Source: Pseudomonas koreensis
GTDB lineage: Bacteria; Pseudomonadota; Gammaproteobacteria; Pseudomonadales; Pseudomonadaceae
Assembly: GCF_025447595.1 (NCBI RefSeq)
Contig: NZ_JAOEJU010000001.1
Coordinates: 248,001 to 312,000 of the forward strand
Direction: 5' to 3'
Length of the DNA stretch: 64,000 nt
The translations under genes were made by a program, and so were the position numbers. Below, piece after piece: positions 1-8,275 of the stretch (position 1 is the stretch's first letter; every line of letters starts with the position of its first letter). Below the pieces are notes generated by a model. It did not search any database. It saw only the letters and a list, made by a program, of their open reading frames with translations, and was not told where the DNA came from.

Positions 1-1121
1 GTGACCGTAATGCGCGAGAGAATTTCATCGGGGAATCGTGCCGAGATATCGGCCGCCTCGACGATTTCGATTCGGCTGCTCAACGCCAGAATGTCTGGTG
101 CATGGATGGCGGCGCCGGTCACTTCTTCCGGCCCCACTTTGCCCCGGACAATCAGCGCCGCCAGCGGGAAGGCCAGGGCGTATTGCGCCTGATCGGCATC
201 GTCCGGGGTGTGGCCTTGCAGGCACATCGATTCGTAGAACGTTTCCACGCGAATGGTTTCGATCGAATCAGCGTCGAGTGAAGGGTTGTCCTGCTGCAGT
301 TGAAGCATCGCCGTCAGCGCCGGTTGCGCCCAGCGGCACACCGGCCAGGGCTTGAAGTACTGACTGTCGATTTCCCAGCGCTGGCCGAGGTCGTTCCAGT
401 GTTCGGCCACCGAGGCATCTTCCACGGTTTCCGCTGGCGCACCGGTCACACCTTCCCGAGCCATCAACAATGCGTTCAAACCGACGAATGCGCCGCTGCC
501 GTGGGCGTCGCGCAACATGGTCGGGAACGCGATCAGGCGCATCATCGGGCAACGGGCGCTGAAGTATTCGGCGATGCCCAAGGCATGGCGAAAGGTCTGC
601 TCATCGAACCCCAGCAATCTCGCGCCGGCACAGACCACGCCGATGCCGGAAAAACCGCCGGAGGCGTGATAGGTCGGGGAGGTCGCCATCAGTGCCGTTC
701 CGGCGCGCAGGGCGGTTTCATAGCCGATGCACAAGGCACTCAACAGCTCGTGCCCGCTGATTTCCTTGCCCTGGTGATGCAATGCGTCCGCCAGCGCGAG
801 CACGGCCGGCACTACGGTCGCGCCGGCATGCCCCTTGGATCTGAAGTGGCCTTCATGGGCGTCGAGGCTGTCGGCGGAAAATCCGCCGGCCCAGCCTGCA
901 CCGAGCAGACTGACGCGCCGTCCGTCGAACATCAGACGGCTGCTGAATTCGCCGGCGGGGTAGTGCGAAACGGCGAAACGACGCAGCGCCGAACTGGTGT
1001 CGTTGGACGCGGCGCCCGCCATGACGCCGACGATGTCCAGCAGGCCGTTCTGCAGGATCTGCCGAGTCTTGGGCGGTGCCTGGAGGAAATCAAAGTCGCG
1101 ACAGAATTCGAAGAGTGACAT
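1..1121 (-). CDS. MmgE/PrpD family protein (3' end outside window)
   Basis: Translating the minus strand from the ATG at 1121 gives an uninterrupted frame of 373 codons that runs off the left edge, so the C-terminus is missing. The protein begins MSLFEFCRDFDFLQAPPKTR and contains the family-typical stretches HEGHFRSKGHAGATVVPA and TSPTYHASGGFSGIG. These belong to the MmgE/PrpD superfamily, whose members include 2-methylcitrate dehydratase, cis-aconitate decarboxylase and iminodisuccinate epimerase. No propionate genes are adjacent, so a methylcitrate role is not supported. It lies 123 bp downstream of, and in the same direction as, a LysR gene, beside an importer and oxidase cluster. It may act on an intermediate of that pathway, which is inference. 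Confidence 0.85.
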   Translation of the reverse strand, partial: MSLFEFCRDFDFLQAPPKTRQILQNGLLDIVGVMAGAASNDTSSALRRFAVSHYPAGEFSSRLMFDGRRVSLLGAGWAGGFSADSLDAHEGHFRSKGHAGATVVPAVLALADALHHQGKEISGHELLSALCIGYETALRAGTALMATSPTYHASGGFSGIGVVCAGARLLGFDEQTFRHALGIAEYFSARCPMMRLIAFPTMLRDAHGSGAFVGLNALLMAREGVTGAPAETVEDASVAEHWNDLGQRWEIDSQYFKPWPVCRWAQPALTAMLQLQQDNPSLDADSIETIRVETFYESMCLQGHTPDDADQAQYALAFPLAALIVRGKVGPEEVTGAAIHAPDILALSSRIEIVEAADISARFPDEILSRITV

Positions 1122-1244
1122 TCAACAATTCCTTCCTGTGAGTGGGCCCGGCCAGATTCCGGCCGGCGCCGCTTCACAATGAGTCAGGAAGGTGATGCTG
1201 CTCCAACGACATTTTCGTCAGGCAATCGATAACTAAAACGTCGG

Positions 1245-2204
1245 TCAGCGGCGAGGAAACCTGGACAGGATCCACTCGCGAAACCGGCGCAGGGCGTCTT
1301 CGTTGTCCGCACTTTCACGGCAGGCCAGATAGTGCCAGCTGTTACGCAACTGGACTTCCTGTTCGATCGGGCGCACCAGCAAACCGCGCTGCAAAAGCGG
1401 TGCGACCAGATGATTCCAGCCCAGTGCGATGCCCTGATGTGTCAGCACCATGCTGATCAGCAGGTTGTAGTCGTTGGCGTTGAAAATCTGCGGGCTGGTC
1501 GCCGGGCGGTCATCGATATCGACCGCTTGAAACGCCAGCCACACGCCCCAGTCGACATGCTCGGCCACTTGCGAGCGTCCATAGGGGCTGAGGTTGAGCA
1601 GGGTCGAATCACGCACGCCTTCAATGGTCGAGATTTCCGGGTGCTGCTCCAGGAACTGTGGCGTGCACACCGGGTAGATCAGGTCGTGGCACAGCGGATA
1701 ACTGCGATAGCCCTCGCGCACGCGCGCAATCTTGGTGATGAAGATGTCGGGCTGAACACCGGGTTCCATGGTCAGGAAGTTCTGGGTGGTGATCAGGTTC
1801 AGTTCGATGCCTTCGCTCTGGGCGAAAAACTCGGGCAGGTGATTCGACAGCCACAAGGCGGAGAACGCAGGGGAGCAGCAGACAGTCAGCACCTTCTTGC
1901 CGGACTGGCTGTTGCGAATGCGCTCGGCAGCCTGGGCGATGTTCACAAATGACAACTGCGCGGCGTCGAAGAAGAGCGCGCCTGCGGAGGTGAGTTCGAC
2001 GGCGCGTCCGACGCGGGTGAACAACTGCGCGCCCAGGTAGCTTTCCAGTTCCCGGATCTGCCGGCTGATGGCGGCTTGCGAAACGCACAACGCTTCAGCG
2101 GCGCGGGTGAAACTCTGGTATTTGGCGGCAGCGACAAATGCCTTCACAGCCCTCAAGGACGGCATCTTCAGCAAGATGGTGTCAGGGTCGACATGCTTGG
2201 TCAT
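1245..2204 (-). CDS. LysR family transcriptional regulator
   Basis: A 319-residue LysR-type regulator. The winged helix-turn-helix is at residues 18-77 (LRAVKAFVAAAKYQSFTRAA ... VSQAAISRQIRELE), followed by a periplasmic-binding-protein-like effector domain resembling the GcvA group. I chose the ATG at 2204 because AGGAGG lies 8 bp upstream; a longer in-frame extension upstream has no ribosome site. The gene is divergent from the ProV/W/X-like importer at 2570, and a 17-bp inverted repeat with the LysR T-N11-A pattern lies between them at 2354-2370. It is therefore the likely regulator of the importer and perhaps of the MmgE/PrpD gene downstream. The inducer is unknown. Confidence 0.9.
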   Translation of the reverse strand: MTKHVDPDTILLKMPSLRAVKAFVAAAKYQSFTRAAEALCVSQAAISRQIRELESYLGAQLFTRVGRAVELTSAGALFFDAAQLSFVNIAQAAERIRNSQSGKKVLTVCCSPAFSALWLSNHLPEFFAQSEGIELNLITTQNFLTMEPGVQPDIFITKIARVREGYRSYPLCHDLIYPVCTPQFLEQHPEISTIEGVRDSTLLNLSPYGRSQVAEHVDWGVWLAFQAVDIDDRPATSPQIFNANDYNLLISMVLTHQGIALGWNHLVAPLLQRGLLVRPIEQEVQLRNSWHYLACRESADNEDALRRFREWILSRFPRR

Positions 2205-2569
2205 TCGTACGGCCTCCTGAAGATACGGCTCCCGGTGGAAGCGCGACGAGGGTAACGGAAGCCTTCGTGCAGGGATACGCCGATGTCGCTGCAAGGATAG
2301 CCCCGGTCGCGGATGGACGATGGCGTCCCGGCTGAGGGAGCGTCTCGCTGATCGATAACCCGACGTTATCAACTTGTCCCTGTAAATGTCGTTGGATTGA
2401 ACGGGGGGATACTAATAAATTTGAAACGTCCCTCGTTCCTGGGGCCCCAAAAATAATAAAAGGAAACCGTCGTGACGAAATATCAGTGTGACCTCTGCCG
2501 CTCAAAAATACGTTCGCCCATTTGCATATCGTTCTGTTTCGAATATGCGCAACGCGAAGGAGGCAAGGT
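2205..2569. other. Divergent intergenic region between LysR and ABC importer
   Basis: About 365 bp with no convincing gene; the AT content rises between 2400 and 2540. It must hold both divergent promoters. The only clear element I see is the inverted repeat at 2354-2370. The ribosome site of the importer gene (GAAGGAGG) ends about 7 bp before its ATG at 2570. Confidence 0.6.
2354..2370. promoter_or_regulatory. Candidate LysR operator
   Basis: GATAAC-CCGAC-GTTATC is a perfect 6-bp inverted repeat with a 5-bp spacer. It contains the T-N11-A spacing (T2356 and A2368) typical of LysR-type binding sites, and it lies in the divergent promoter region next to a LysR gene. Confidence 0.45.
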
Positions 2570-3604
2570 ATGAATCGCTGCGACGAAATAATCTGCGTAA
2601 AGAATGTTTTCAAAGTGTTCGGGTCACACCCGGAACTTGCAATGAAGTTGGTTGAAGAGGGCGCTTCCAAAGCTGAAGTCTTCAAGAAGACCGGGCAGGC
2701 AATCGGTGTGTTCGATGCCAGTTTCTCGGTCCAGCGGGGCGAGATATTCGTGATTATGGGTTTGTCCGGTTCCGGCAAGTCGACCATGGTCCGCTTGTTC
2801 AACCGCCTGATAGAGCCCACCTCCGGCAGCATCTTTCTCAATGGCAAGGAAATCACCGGCCTCGGTGACAAGGACTTGCTGCAAGTACGCCGCAAAGACA
2901 TGGGCATGGTTTTCCAGTCGTTTGCGCTGATGCCGCACATGAGCGTCATCGACAACGTCAGCTTCGGCCTGGAAATCAGCGGTGTCAGCGAAAAGGAGCG
3001 CTATTGCCGGGCCATGGGCGCGCTGGAGCAGGTCGGGCTTTGCGGGCAGGAATTCAGCTTTCCCCATCAACTGTCCGGCGGCATGCAACAGCGGGTCGGC
3101 TTGGCACGGGCACTGGCCAACGACCCGGCGATCCTGCTGATGGACGAAGCGTTTTCCGCGCTCGACCCGATGATCCGCAGCGAGATGCAGGGCGAACTGA
3201 TCAAGCTGCAGGCCGAGCAGGATCGCACCATCATTTTCATCTCCCACGATATCGAAGAAGCCGTACGAATCGGCCATCGCATTGCGATCATGGAAGGCGG
3301 GCGTGTCGTGCAGATCGGCACGCCACGTGAGCTTCTGTGCAATCCGGTGAACAAGTATGTGCGTGACTTCTTCAATGGTTTCGATACCAGCCGGATATTG
3401 AGAGCCGGTGATATCGCCCAGTCCGATCCGGGCATTACTTACACCCCTGGCCAACAAACGCCGATCAAGGCCGACGCTTCCTTGCGCGACATCTTTCATC
3501 TTGTTGCCGCCTCATCCACGCCGATGCCGGTGGTCGATGAAGTTGGACTTTATAAAGGTTCGATCTCGCAAGGGCATCTTCTTAGTTGTCTTGGTAATCA
3601 CTGA
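2570..3604 (+). CDS. Betaine/quaternary-amine ABC transporter ATP-binding protein (ProV-like)
   Basis: A 344-residue ATPase that would energise import of a betaine-like compound. The Walker A motif GLSGSGKST is at 64-72, the signature LSGGMQQRVGLARAL near 168-182, and the Walker B segment ILLMDEAFSALDP just after it. The N-terminal PELAMKLVEEGASKAEVFKKTG is typical of the ProV/OpuAA glycine-betaine subfamily, and a short C-terminal CBS-like tail is present. The ATG at 2570 is preceded by GAAGGAGG; the frame is open further upstream but without a ribosome site. It is the first gene of an importer operon with the permease at 3655 and the binding protein at 4651. The substrate cannot be fixed from sequence. 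Confidence 0.92.
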   Translation: MNRCDEIICVKNVFKVFGSHPELAMKLVEEGASKAEVFKKTGQAIGVFDASFSVQRGEIFVIMGLSGSGKSTMVRLFNRLIEPTSGSIFLNGKEITGLGDKDLLQVRRKDMGMVFQSFALMPHMSVIDNVSFGLEISGVSEKERYCRAMGALEQVGLCGQEFSFPHQLSGGMQQRVGLARALANDPAILLMDEAFSALDPMIRSEMQGELIKLQAEQDRTIIFISHDIEEAVRIGHRIAIMEGGRVVQIGTPRELLCNPVNKYVRDFFNGFDTSRILRAGDIAQSDPGITYTPGQQTPIKADASLRDIFHLVAASSTPMPVVDEVGLYKGSISQGHLLSCLGNH

Positions 3605-3654
3605 ACTGTTGTTTAACAAGAATGATCCGGTTGTAACCGAGGTGAGGTGCTGTC

Positions 3655-4608
3655 ATGTCCGATTTTAACTTTCTGGATCCCTTCCAGAGTTTGAATATTC
3701 CGTTGGGCTCTTGGGTTGAAACCGCCCTTAAATATCTGGTGCATAACTTCCGGGATGTATTTCGTTCGATCCGCTGGCCAGTCGATCAGGTACTCGATGG
3801 TGTTCAGTGGGGCCTGCTTTCTCTGCCGCCGACGGTGTTCATCATCATCGCCGGGCTGATCAGCTGGCAGATCGGCGGCAAACGCATCGCGATCTTCAGC
3901 GTGGCGACCCTGACCGGGCTCGGGCTGATCGGCGTGTGGAACGACGCCATGGTTACCCTCGCGCTGGTGCTGACCTCTCTTTTGTTCTGCGCGGTGATCG
4001 GTATCCCGCTGGGCATTCTCTGTGCCCGCAGCGACCGCACGGAAATGATCATCCGCCCGGTGCTCGACGCGATGCAGACGCTTCCCGCGTTCGTATACCT
4101 GGTGCCGGTGGTGATGTTGTTCGGCATCGGCAACGTGCCCGGTGTGATCGTGACCATCATTTTCTCCGTGGCGCCGCTGGTGCGGTTGACCAACCTCGGC
4201 ATTCGTCAGGTGCCGGCGGACAAGGTCGAAGCCGCACGGGCTTTCGGCTGCACGCCGACCCAGATGCTGATGAAGGTGCAGTTGCCACTGGCCGCGCCAA
4301 CCATGATGGCCGGGTTGAACCAGACCCTGATGTTGTCGCTGTCGATGGTGGTGGTCGCGTCGATGATTTCGGTCGGCGGGTTGGGCCTGATGGTACTGAG
4401 CGGCATCGGCCGACTCGACATGGGGCTGGCCAGCGTCGGCGGGGCCGGGCTGGTGTTGCTCGCGGTGTTCCTCGATCGCCTGACCCAGGCCATGGGTGAG
4501 CGCAGCAGCGATCTGGCAACCGGTCAGCGCTGGTATCAGACGGGGCCCGTCGGGCTGGTCATGAAGTTGAAGAAAAACAAGAACGTTGCACGTCCGGTCA
4601 TCAATTGA
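3655..4608 (+). CDS. Betaine-type ABC transporter permease (ProW-like)
   Basis: A 317-residue inner-membrane permease. It has an N-terminal region like ProW (residues 1-50) followed by several transmembrane segments. The binding-protein-dependent transport signature includes RAFGCTPTQMLMKVQLPLA, the EAA-loop equivalent that contacts the ATPase. The gene follows the ATPase gene by 50 bp and precedes the periplasmic binding protein gene by 42 bp, so the three form a complete glycine betaine/proline-type importer. The C-terminal tail of about 40 residues is hydrophilic. Confidence 0.92.
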   Translation: MSDFNFLDPFQSLNIPLGSWVETALKYLVHNFRDVFRSIRWPVDQVLDGVQWGLLSLPPTVFIIIAGLISWQIGGKRIAIFSVATLTGLGLIGVWNDAMVTLALVLTSLLFCAVIGIPLGILCARSDRTEMIIRPVLDAMQTLPAFVYLVPVVMLFGIGNVPGVIVTIIFSVAPLVRLTNLGIRQVPADKVEAARAFGCTPTQMLMKVQLPLAAPTMMAGLNQTLMLSLSMVVVASMISVGGLGLMVLSGIGRLDMGLASVGGAGLVLLAVFLDRLTQAMGERSSDLATGQRWYQTGPVGLVMKLKKNKNVARPVIN

Positions 4609-4650
4609 ACCTTTCTGCTCACCGATCACAACTCTAAAGCGTGGTGAAAC

Positions 4651-5673
4651 ATGAAACTGGCAAATCTGAAAAAAAGCGTCGTGGCGAGTCTGGTTGCTTC
4701 TGTGTTTGGCACGATCCTCTGTTCGGCGGCCTATGCGGCGGACGCCAACAAACCCGGCGCCGGTGTGTCGATCACACCAATCTTCCCGACCATCGCCGAA
4801 GAGCGTTTTCGCGGCGAGGTGGTGATCGCCGGGCTCAAGGAACTGGGCTATGACGTGAAGCAACCGAAGGAGACCGATTACCCGGCGATGTTCCTCGCGC
4901 TGTCCTACGGCGATGCAGATTTCACCGTGCATGAATGGGAGCACCTGCACGAGGCGTTCTATGACAAGGCCGGTGGCGATGATGTGATGGTCAAAGTCGG
5001 GCAGATCATGAAGGGTGTGCTGCAGGGCTATCTGATCGACAAGAAGACTGCCGATGCCTACCACATCAAGGATCTGTCGGACCTGAAGAAACCGGAAATT
5101 GCCAAGCTGTTCGACAGCAACGGCGACGGCAAGGCCGACCTCACCGGCTGCAACCCGGGCTGGGGCTGCGAAATCATGGTCGAGCACCACATGAAAGCCT
5201 ATGGCCTGGAGCCTACTGTGGTCGACAACCGCGGCTCCTACTTTGCACTGATGGCTGACACCATCGCGCGGTTCCAGCAGGGCAAACCGGTGCTGTTCTT
5301 CACCTGGGTGCCGCAGTGGATTTCCAGCGTGCTGGTCGAAGGTCGTGATGTGGTCTGGCTGCCGGTGCCTTACACCGATCTGCCTGAGGGCAAGGAAAGC
5401 AAAGACACCTTCTACGAAGGCAAGAACCTCGGTTTCCCGGTGGACACGATCAATGCCGTGATGAACAAGGAATTCGCCGAGAAAAACCCGGTGGCACGCA
5501 AGTTCCTTTCCGAAGTCAGCCTCAGCACCGCCGATGAAAGTGCGCAGAACCTGAAGATGCAGCAGGGCGAGAAATCCCTGGCCGACATCAAGCGTCACGC
5601 CGCCGAATGGATCAAGGCGCACCAGGAAAGCTACGACAGCTGGCTGAAGGACGCACGGGCTGCGGCCAAGTAA
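4651..5673 (+). CDS. Betaine-type ABC transporter periplasmic substrate-binding protein (ProX-like)
   Basis: A 340-residue protein with an N-terminal signal peptide (basic MKLANLKKS, hydrophobic core, then AYA-A near residue 30). It belongs to the ProX family. DSNGDGKADLTGCNPGWGCE closely matches the conserved ProX cysteine-containing loop, and the tryptophan-rich HEWEHLHEAF and FFTWVPQW segments are of the kind that cage quaternary ammonium ligands in E. coli ProX. With the preceding ATPase and permease genes it completes the importer. Downstream oxidase, lyase and aldehyde dehydrogenase genes suggest the ligand is catabolised rather than only accumulated as an osmolyte. Confidence 0.92.
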   Translation: MKLANLKKSVVASLVASVFGTILCSAAYAADANKPGAGVSITPIFPTIAEERFRGEVVIAGLKELGYDVKQPKETDYPAMFLALSYGDADFTVHEWEHLHEAFYDKAGGDDVMVKVGQIMKGVLQGYLIDKKTADAYHIKDLSDLKKPEIAKLFDSNGDGKADLTGCNPGWGCEIMVEHHMKAYGLEPTVVDNRGSYFALMADTIARFQQGKPVLFFTWVPQWISSVLVEGRDVVWLPVPYTDLPEGKESKDTFYEGKNLGFPVDTINAVMNKEFAEKNPVARKFLSEVSLSTADESAQNLKMQQGEKSLADIKRHAAEWIKAHQESYDSWLKDARAAAK

Positions 5674-5719
5674 AACGGGTTGTTCCTTGTTTTGAGTGAC
5701 GGTTATCGGGTGGCGTGAG

Positions 5720-6778
5720 ATGGACACTTTCCAAAGCACATTGAAACTGCAGAACATCGGGTTTCGCCAGGTCACGGCGCTGGCAGGGCATGAACGCATC
5801 GTGCGGGTGGCGTTCATCCTGCTCGATCATTTCTCGCTGACGACCCTGTCCACAGCCATGGACGCGCTGGCCACCGGTAACCTGATCAATGGCGATACGG
5901 TTTACAGGATTTCGACGTATTCGCTGCAGGGCGGCCTGGTTGAAAGCGATGTCGGCGTACCGCTCTCGTCGCAACGGCTGGTGGCGGAAGGCTTCAGTCA
6001 TGACGCGGTGATTGTCGTCGGCGGCCAGCGAGTTCGCCTGTCGTCCAGTCCGTTGCTGCGCCGGGTGCTGAAGAAGACAGCCACGGCCAAAGGCATCGTG
6101 GCAGGGTGCTGGAATGCCGCGTTTTATCTGGCGGATGCGGGATTGTTGGGGGGGCAGGATTTCGCTTGCCACAGCGACAGTCGCGCGTTGATCAGCGAGT
6201 ACTTTCCGCAATTGAAGGGGAGTGCACGGGACTTTGTTTTTGGTCAGCGCCGTGCGACCTGTGCCAATGCCCATTCGGCTTTGGACATGACCCTGGCGCT
6301 GATGCAGGAACTGGGTTCGCGCAGCGATGCGTCACTGGTGGGCGAGATCAAACGTGTTCATCAGCCCAAACCCAGTGATGCGCTACGTTCTGAAGATGTC
6401 CGTCCGGCAGCGATTCCCAAGCCGCTCAACATTGCGCTCTCGCTGATGGAAAAGCACATCGAAGAGCCGTTGGAAATTGACGAGATCGCCAGTCATGTCG
6501 GGGTTTCCCGCCGGCAACTGGAACGACGGTTTGCTCGCTATCTGAATGCTGCGCCCAACCGTTATTACCTGGAGTTGCGCCTGACCCGCGCCCGACAGTT
6601 GATCGTGCAAAGCGACCGCTCGCTGACCGACGTGGCGCTGGCGACCGGGTTTGTCAGTTATCCGCACTTCTACAAACGTTTCAAGGACCTGTTCGGGCTG
6701 CCGCCCATGACGTTCCGGGATTACTACTACGCGAATGATTCCGGTGCCGGGCGATATGCGCTCGCCGCCAACTTCTGA
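5720..6778 (+). CDS. GlxA-type AraC family transcriptional regulator
   Basis: A 352-residue regulator with an N-terminal class I glutamine-amidotransferase-like (DJ-1/PfpI) domain and a C-terminal AraC helix-turn-helix pair (IDEIASHVGVSRRQLERRF ... LTDVALATGFVSYPHFYKRF). This architecture is shared by Pseudomonas GbdR, CdhR and ArgR-type activators of betaine, carnitine and amino-acid catabolism. It sits between the importer and the oxidase gene, so it probably activates one or both when the imported compound or a product is present. I used the ATG at 5720; an upstream GTG at 5696 in the same frame is possible. Confidence 0.88.
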   Translation: MDTFQSTLKLQNIGFRQVTALAGHERIVRVAFILLDHFSLTTLSTAMDALATGNLINGDTVYRISTYSLQGGLVESDVGVPLSSQRLVAEGFSHDAVIVVGGQRVRLSSSPLLRRVLKKTATAKGIVAGCWNAAFYLADAGLLGGQDFACHSDSRALISEYFPQLKGSARDFVFGQRRATCANAHSALDMTLALMQELGSRSDASLVGEIKRVHQPKPSDALRSEDVRPAAIPKPLNIALSLMEKHIEEPLEIDEIASHVGVSRRQLERRFARYLNAAPNRYYLELRLTRARQLIVQSDRSLTDVALATGFVSYPHFYKRFKDLFGLPPMTFRDYYYANDSGAGRYALAANF

Positions 6779-6895
6779 ACGATTGAAAAGATTCAAGTAA
6801 CGCAACTTTGATGGCTGTTTTCATTCAACGCGATTCCGCGCGTTCGCTTCGTGTCGGGTTCGATTTGTCATTTCAACAATAAACGGTTCAACACT

Positions 6896-8212
6896 ATGAA
6901 AGTCAGTTCGCTGCCCGCCGATGATGACAGCTGTGGCTGGTTCCACCTGAGCCGGCCACGCAGTCCCGAGCCCGGCCACCGGGGACACCGTTCGGCCCGT
7001 TGGGTGGTTGTCGGTGCCGGTTTCACAGGGCTGGCGGCGGCACGCCAGCTCGCGCTGAATTTTCCCGACGACGAAGTGGTGCTGATCGAGGCGCAGGAAG
7101 TGGGCTTGGGGCCATCGGGTCGCAATGCCGGGTTTGCTATCGATCTGCCCCATGACATCGGCGCCGAGGACTACATCGGCGACATCGATCTGGCCAGAAC
7201 CAGCCTGAAGTTGAATCTGGAAGGGCAGTCGATCCTGCGAAATCTGGTCGATCAGTTCGACATCGATTGTCAGATGAGTGCTTGCGGCAAGTATCAGGCG
7301 GCCGTGGAAGAGCGCGGTATTGCGGTGCTGGAAGCTTATCGCCGGGGGCTGGACAAGCTCGGCCAGCCGTATCAGATGATCGATGCAGAAGAACTGCCCG
7401 AGCATCTGGGCACCCGTTTCTATCGCAAGGCGCTGTTCACCCCCGGCGCGGTACTGGTTCAGCCGTCGGCGCTGGTGAAGGGGCTGGCGGACAGTCTGCC
7501 GGCGAACGTCACCCTGTACGAACGCACGCCGATTCTGGAAGTGGAGTACGGCGCCAAGACCCTGCTCAAGCACGCTCACGGCAGCATCACCGCCGACAAA
7601 CTGATCCTGGCCAACAACTCGTTCGGCATGCGTTTCGGTTTTCTGCAGGGCCGCATGTTGCCGATCTACACCTACGCCAGCATCACCCGCCCGCTGACCG
7701 ACGAAGAGCAGGCGCGTCTGGGCGGCAAACCGTACTGGGGCGCGATTCCGGCCGACCCGTTCGGCACCACGGTGCGGCGCACGCCCGACAACCGTTTGCT
7801 GATTCGCAACAGTTTCAGCTTCAACCCCGATGGCCGCAGCAACAGCAAATACAACGAACGCTTCGTGCGCCGGCACCGCGCCTCGTTCGACCAGCGTTTC
7901 CCGATGCTGCCGGGGGTGAAGTTCGAATACACCTGGGGCGGGGCACTGGCCATGTCGAGGAATCACAACGGCTTTTTCGGCGAACTGGCGCCGAACGTTT
8001 ACGGCGCGCTGGGCTGCAATGGACTGGGCGTCACCCGTGGCACGGTCACCGGCAAGTTGCTGGCCGACTGGCTGGCCGGGGAGCGCGACGGCTTGATCGA
8101 TTTCCTGTTGCAGGCTCCGGGGCCTGCGGGCAACCCGCCCGAACCGTTTCTGTCGCTCGGCGTGAACATGAATTTGAAGTGGGGGCAATACCGCGCCGGC
8201 CGCGAAAGTTGA
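6896..8212 (+). CDS. FAD-dependent amine oxidase-like oxidoreductase (DAO/PuuB family)
   Basis: A 438-residue flavoenzyme of the D-amino-acid oxidase (DAO) superfamily. The dinucleotide-binding motif VVVGAGFTGLAAAR is at about 37-50, with the usual acidic end of the second strand (LIEA), and a C-terminal FAD loop GALGCNGLGVTRGT. Overall it resembles gamma-glutamylputrescine oxidase (PuuB) type enzymes, which oxidise a C-N bond of a secondary or primary amine. An unusual hydrophilic N-terminal extension of about 35 residues precedes the Rossmann fold. It lies between the AraC gene and an MFS gene in a same-direction cluster, where it could oxidise the imported amine; substrate unknown. Confidence 0.88.
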   Translation: MKVSSLPADDDSCGWFHLSRPRSPEPGHRGHRSARWVVVGAGFTGLAAARQLALNFPDDEVVLIEAQEVGLGPSGRNAGFAIDLPHDIGAEDYIGDIDLARTSLKLNLEGQSILRNLVDQFDIDCQMSACGKYQAAVEERGIAVLEAYRRGLDKLGQPYQMIDAEELPEHLGTRFYRKALFTPGAVLVQPSALVKGLADSLPANVTLYERTPILEVEYGAKTLLKHAHGSITADKLILANNSFGMRFGFLQGRMLPIYTYASITRPLTDEEQARLGGKPYWGAIPADPFGTTVRRTPDNRLLIRNSFSFNPDGRSNSKYNERFVRRHRASFDQRFPMLPGVKFEYTWGGALAMSRNHNGFFGELAPNVYGALGCNGLGVTRGTVTGKLLADWLAGERDGLIDFLLQAPGPAGNPPEPFLSLGVNMNLKWGQYRAGRES

Positions 8213-8275
8213 ACGCCCGTTGCGCGTCCTGCGCGACGGACTGATGTAGCGATGCACTGAATACAAGGACAAGAA

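Noticed and set aside
3613..5817. A 734-codon open frame on the minus strand across the importer genes
   Set aside because: It is antisense to three well-recognised ABC transporter genes and its translation is rich in His, Gln and Arg without any domain; long antisense frames are common at this GC3 level.
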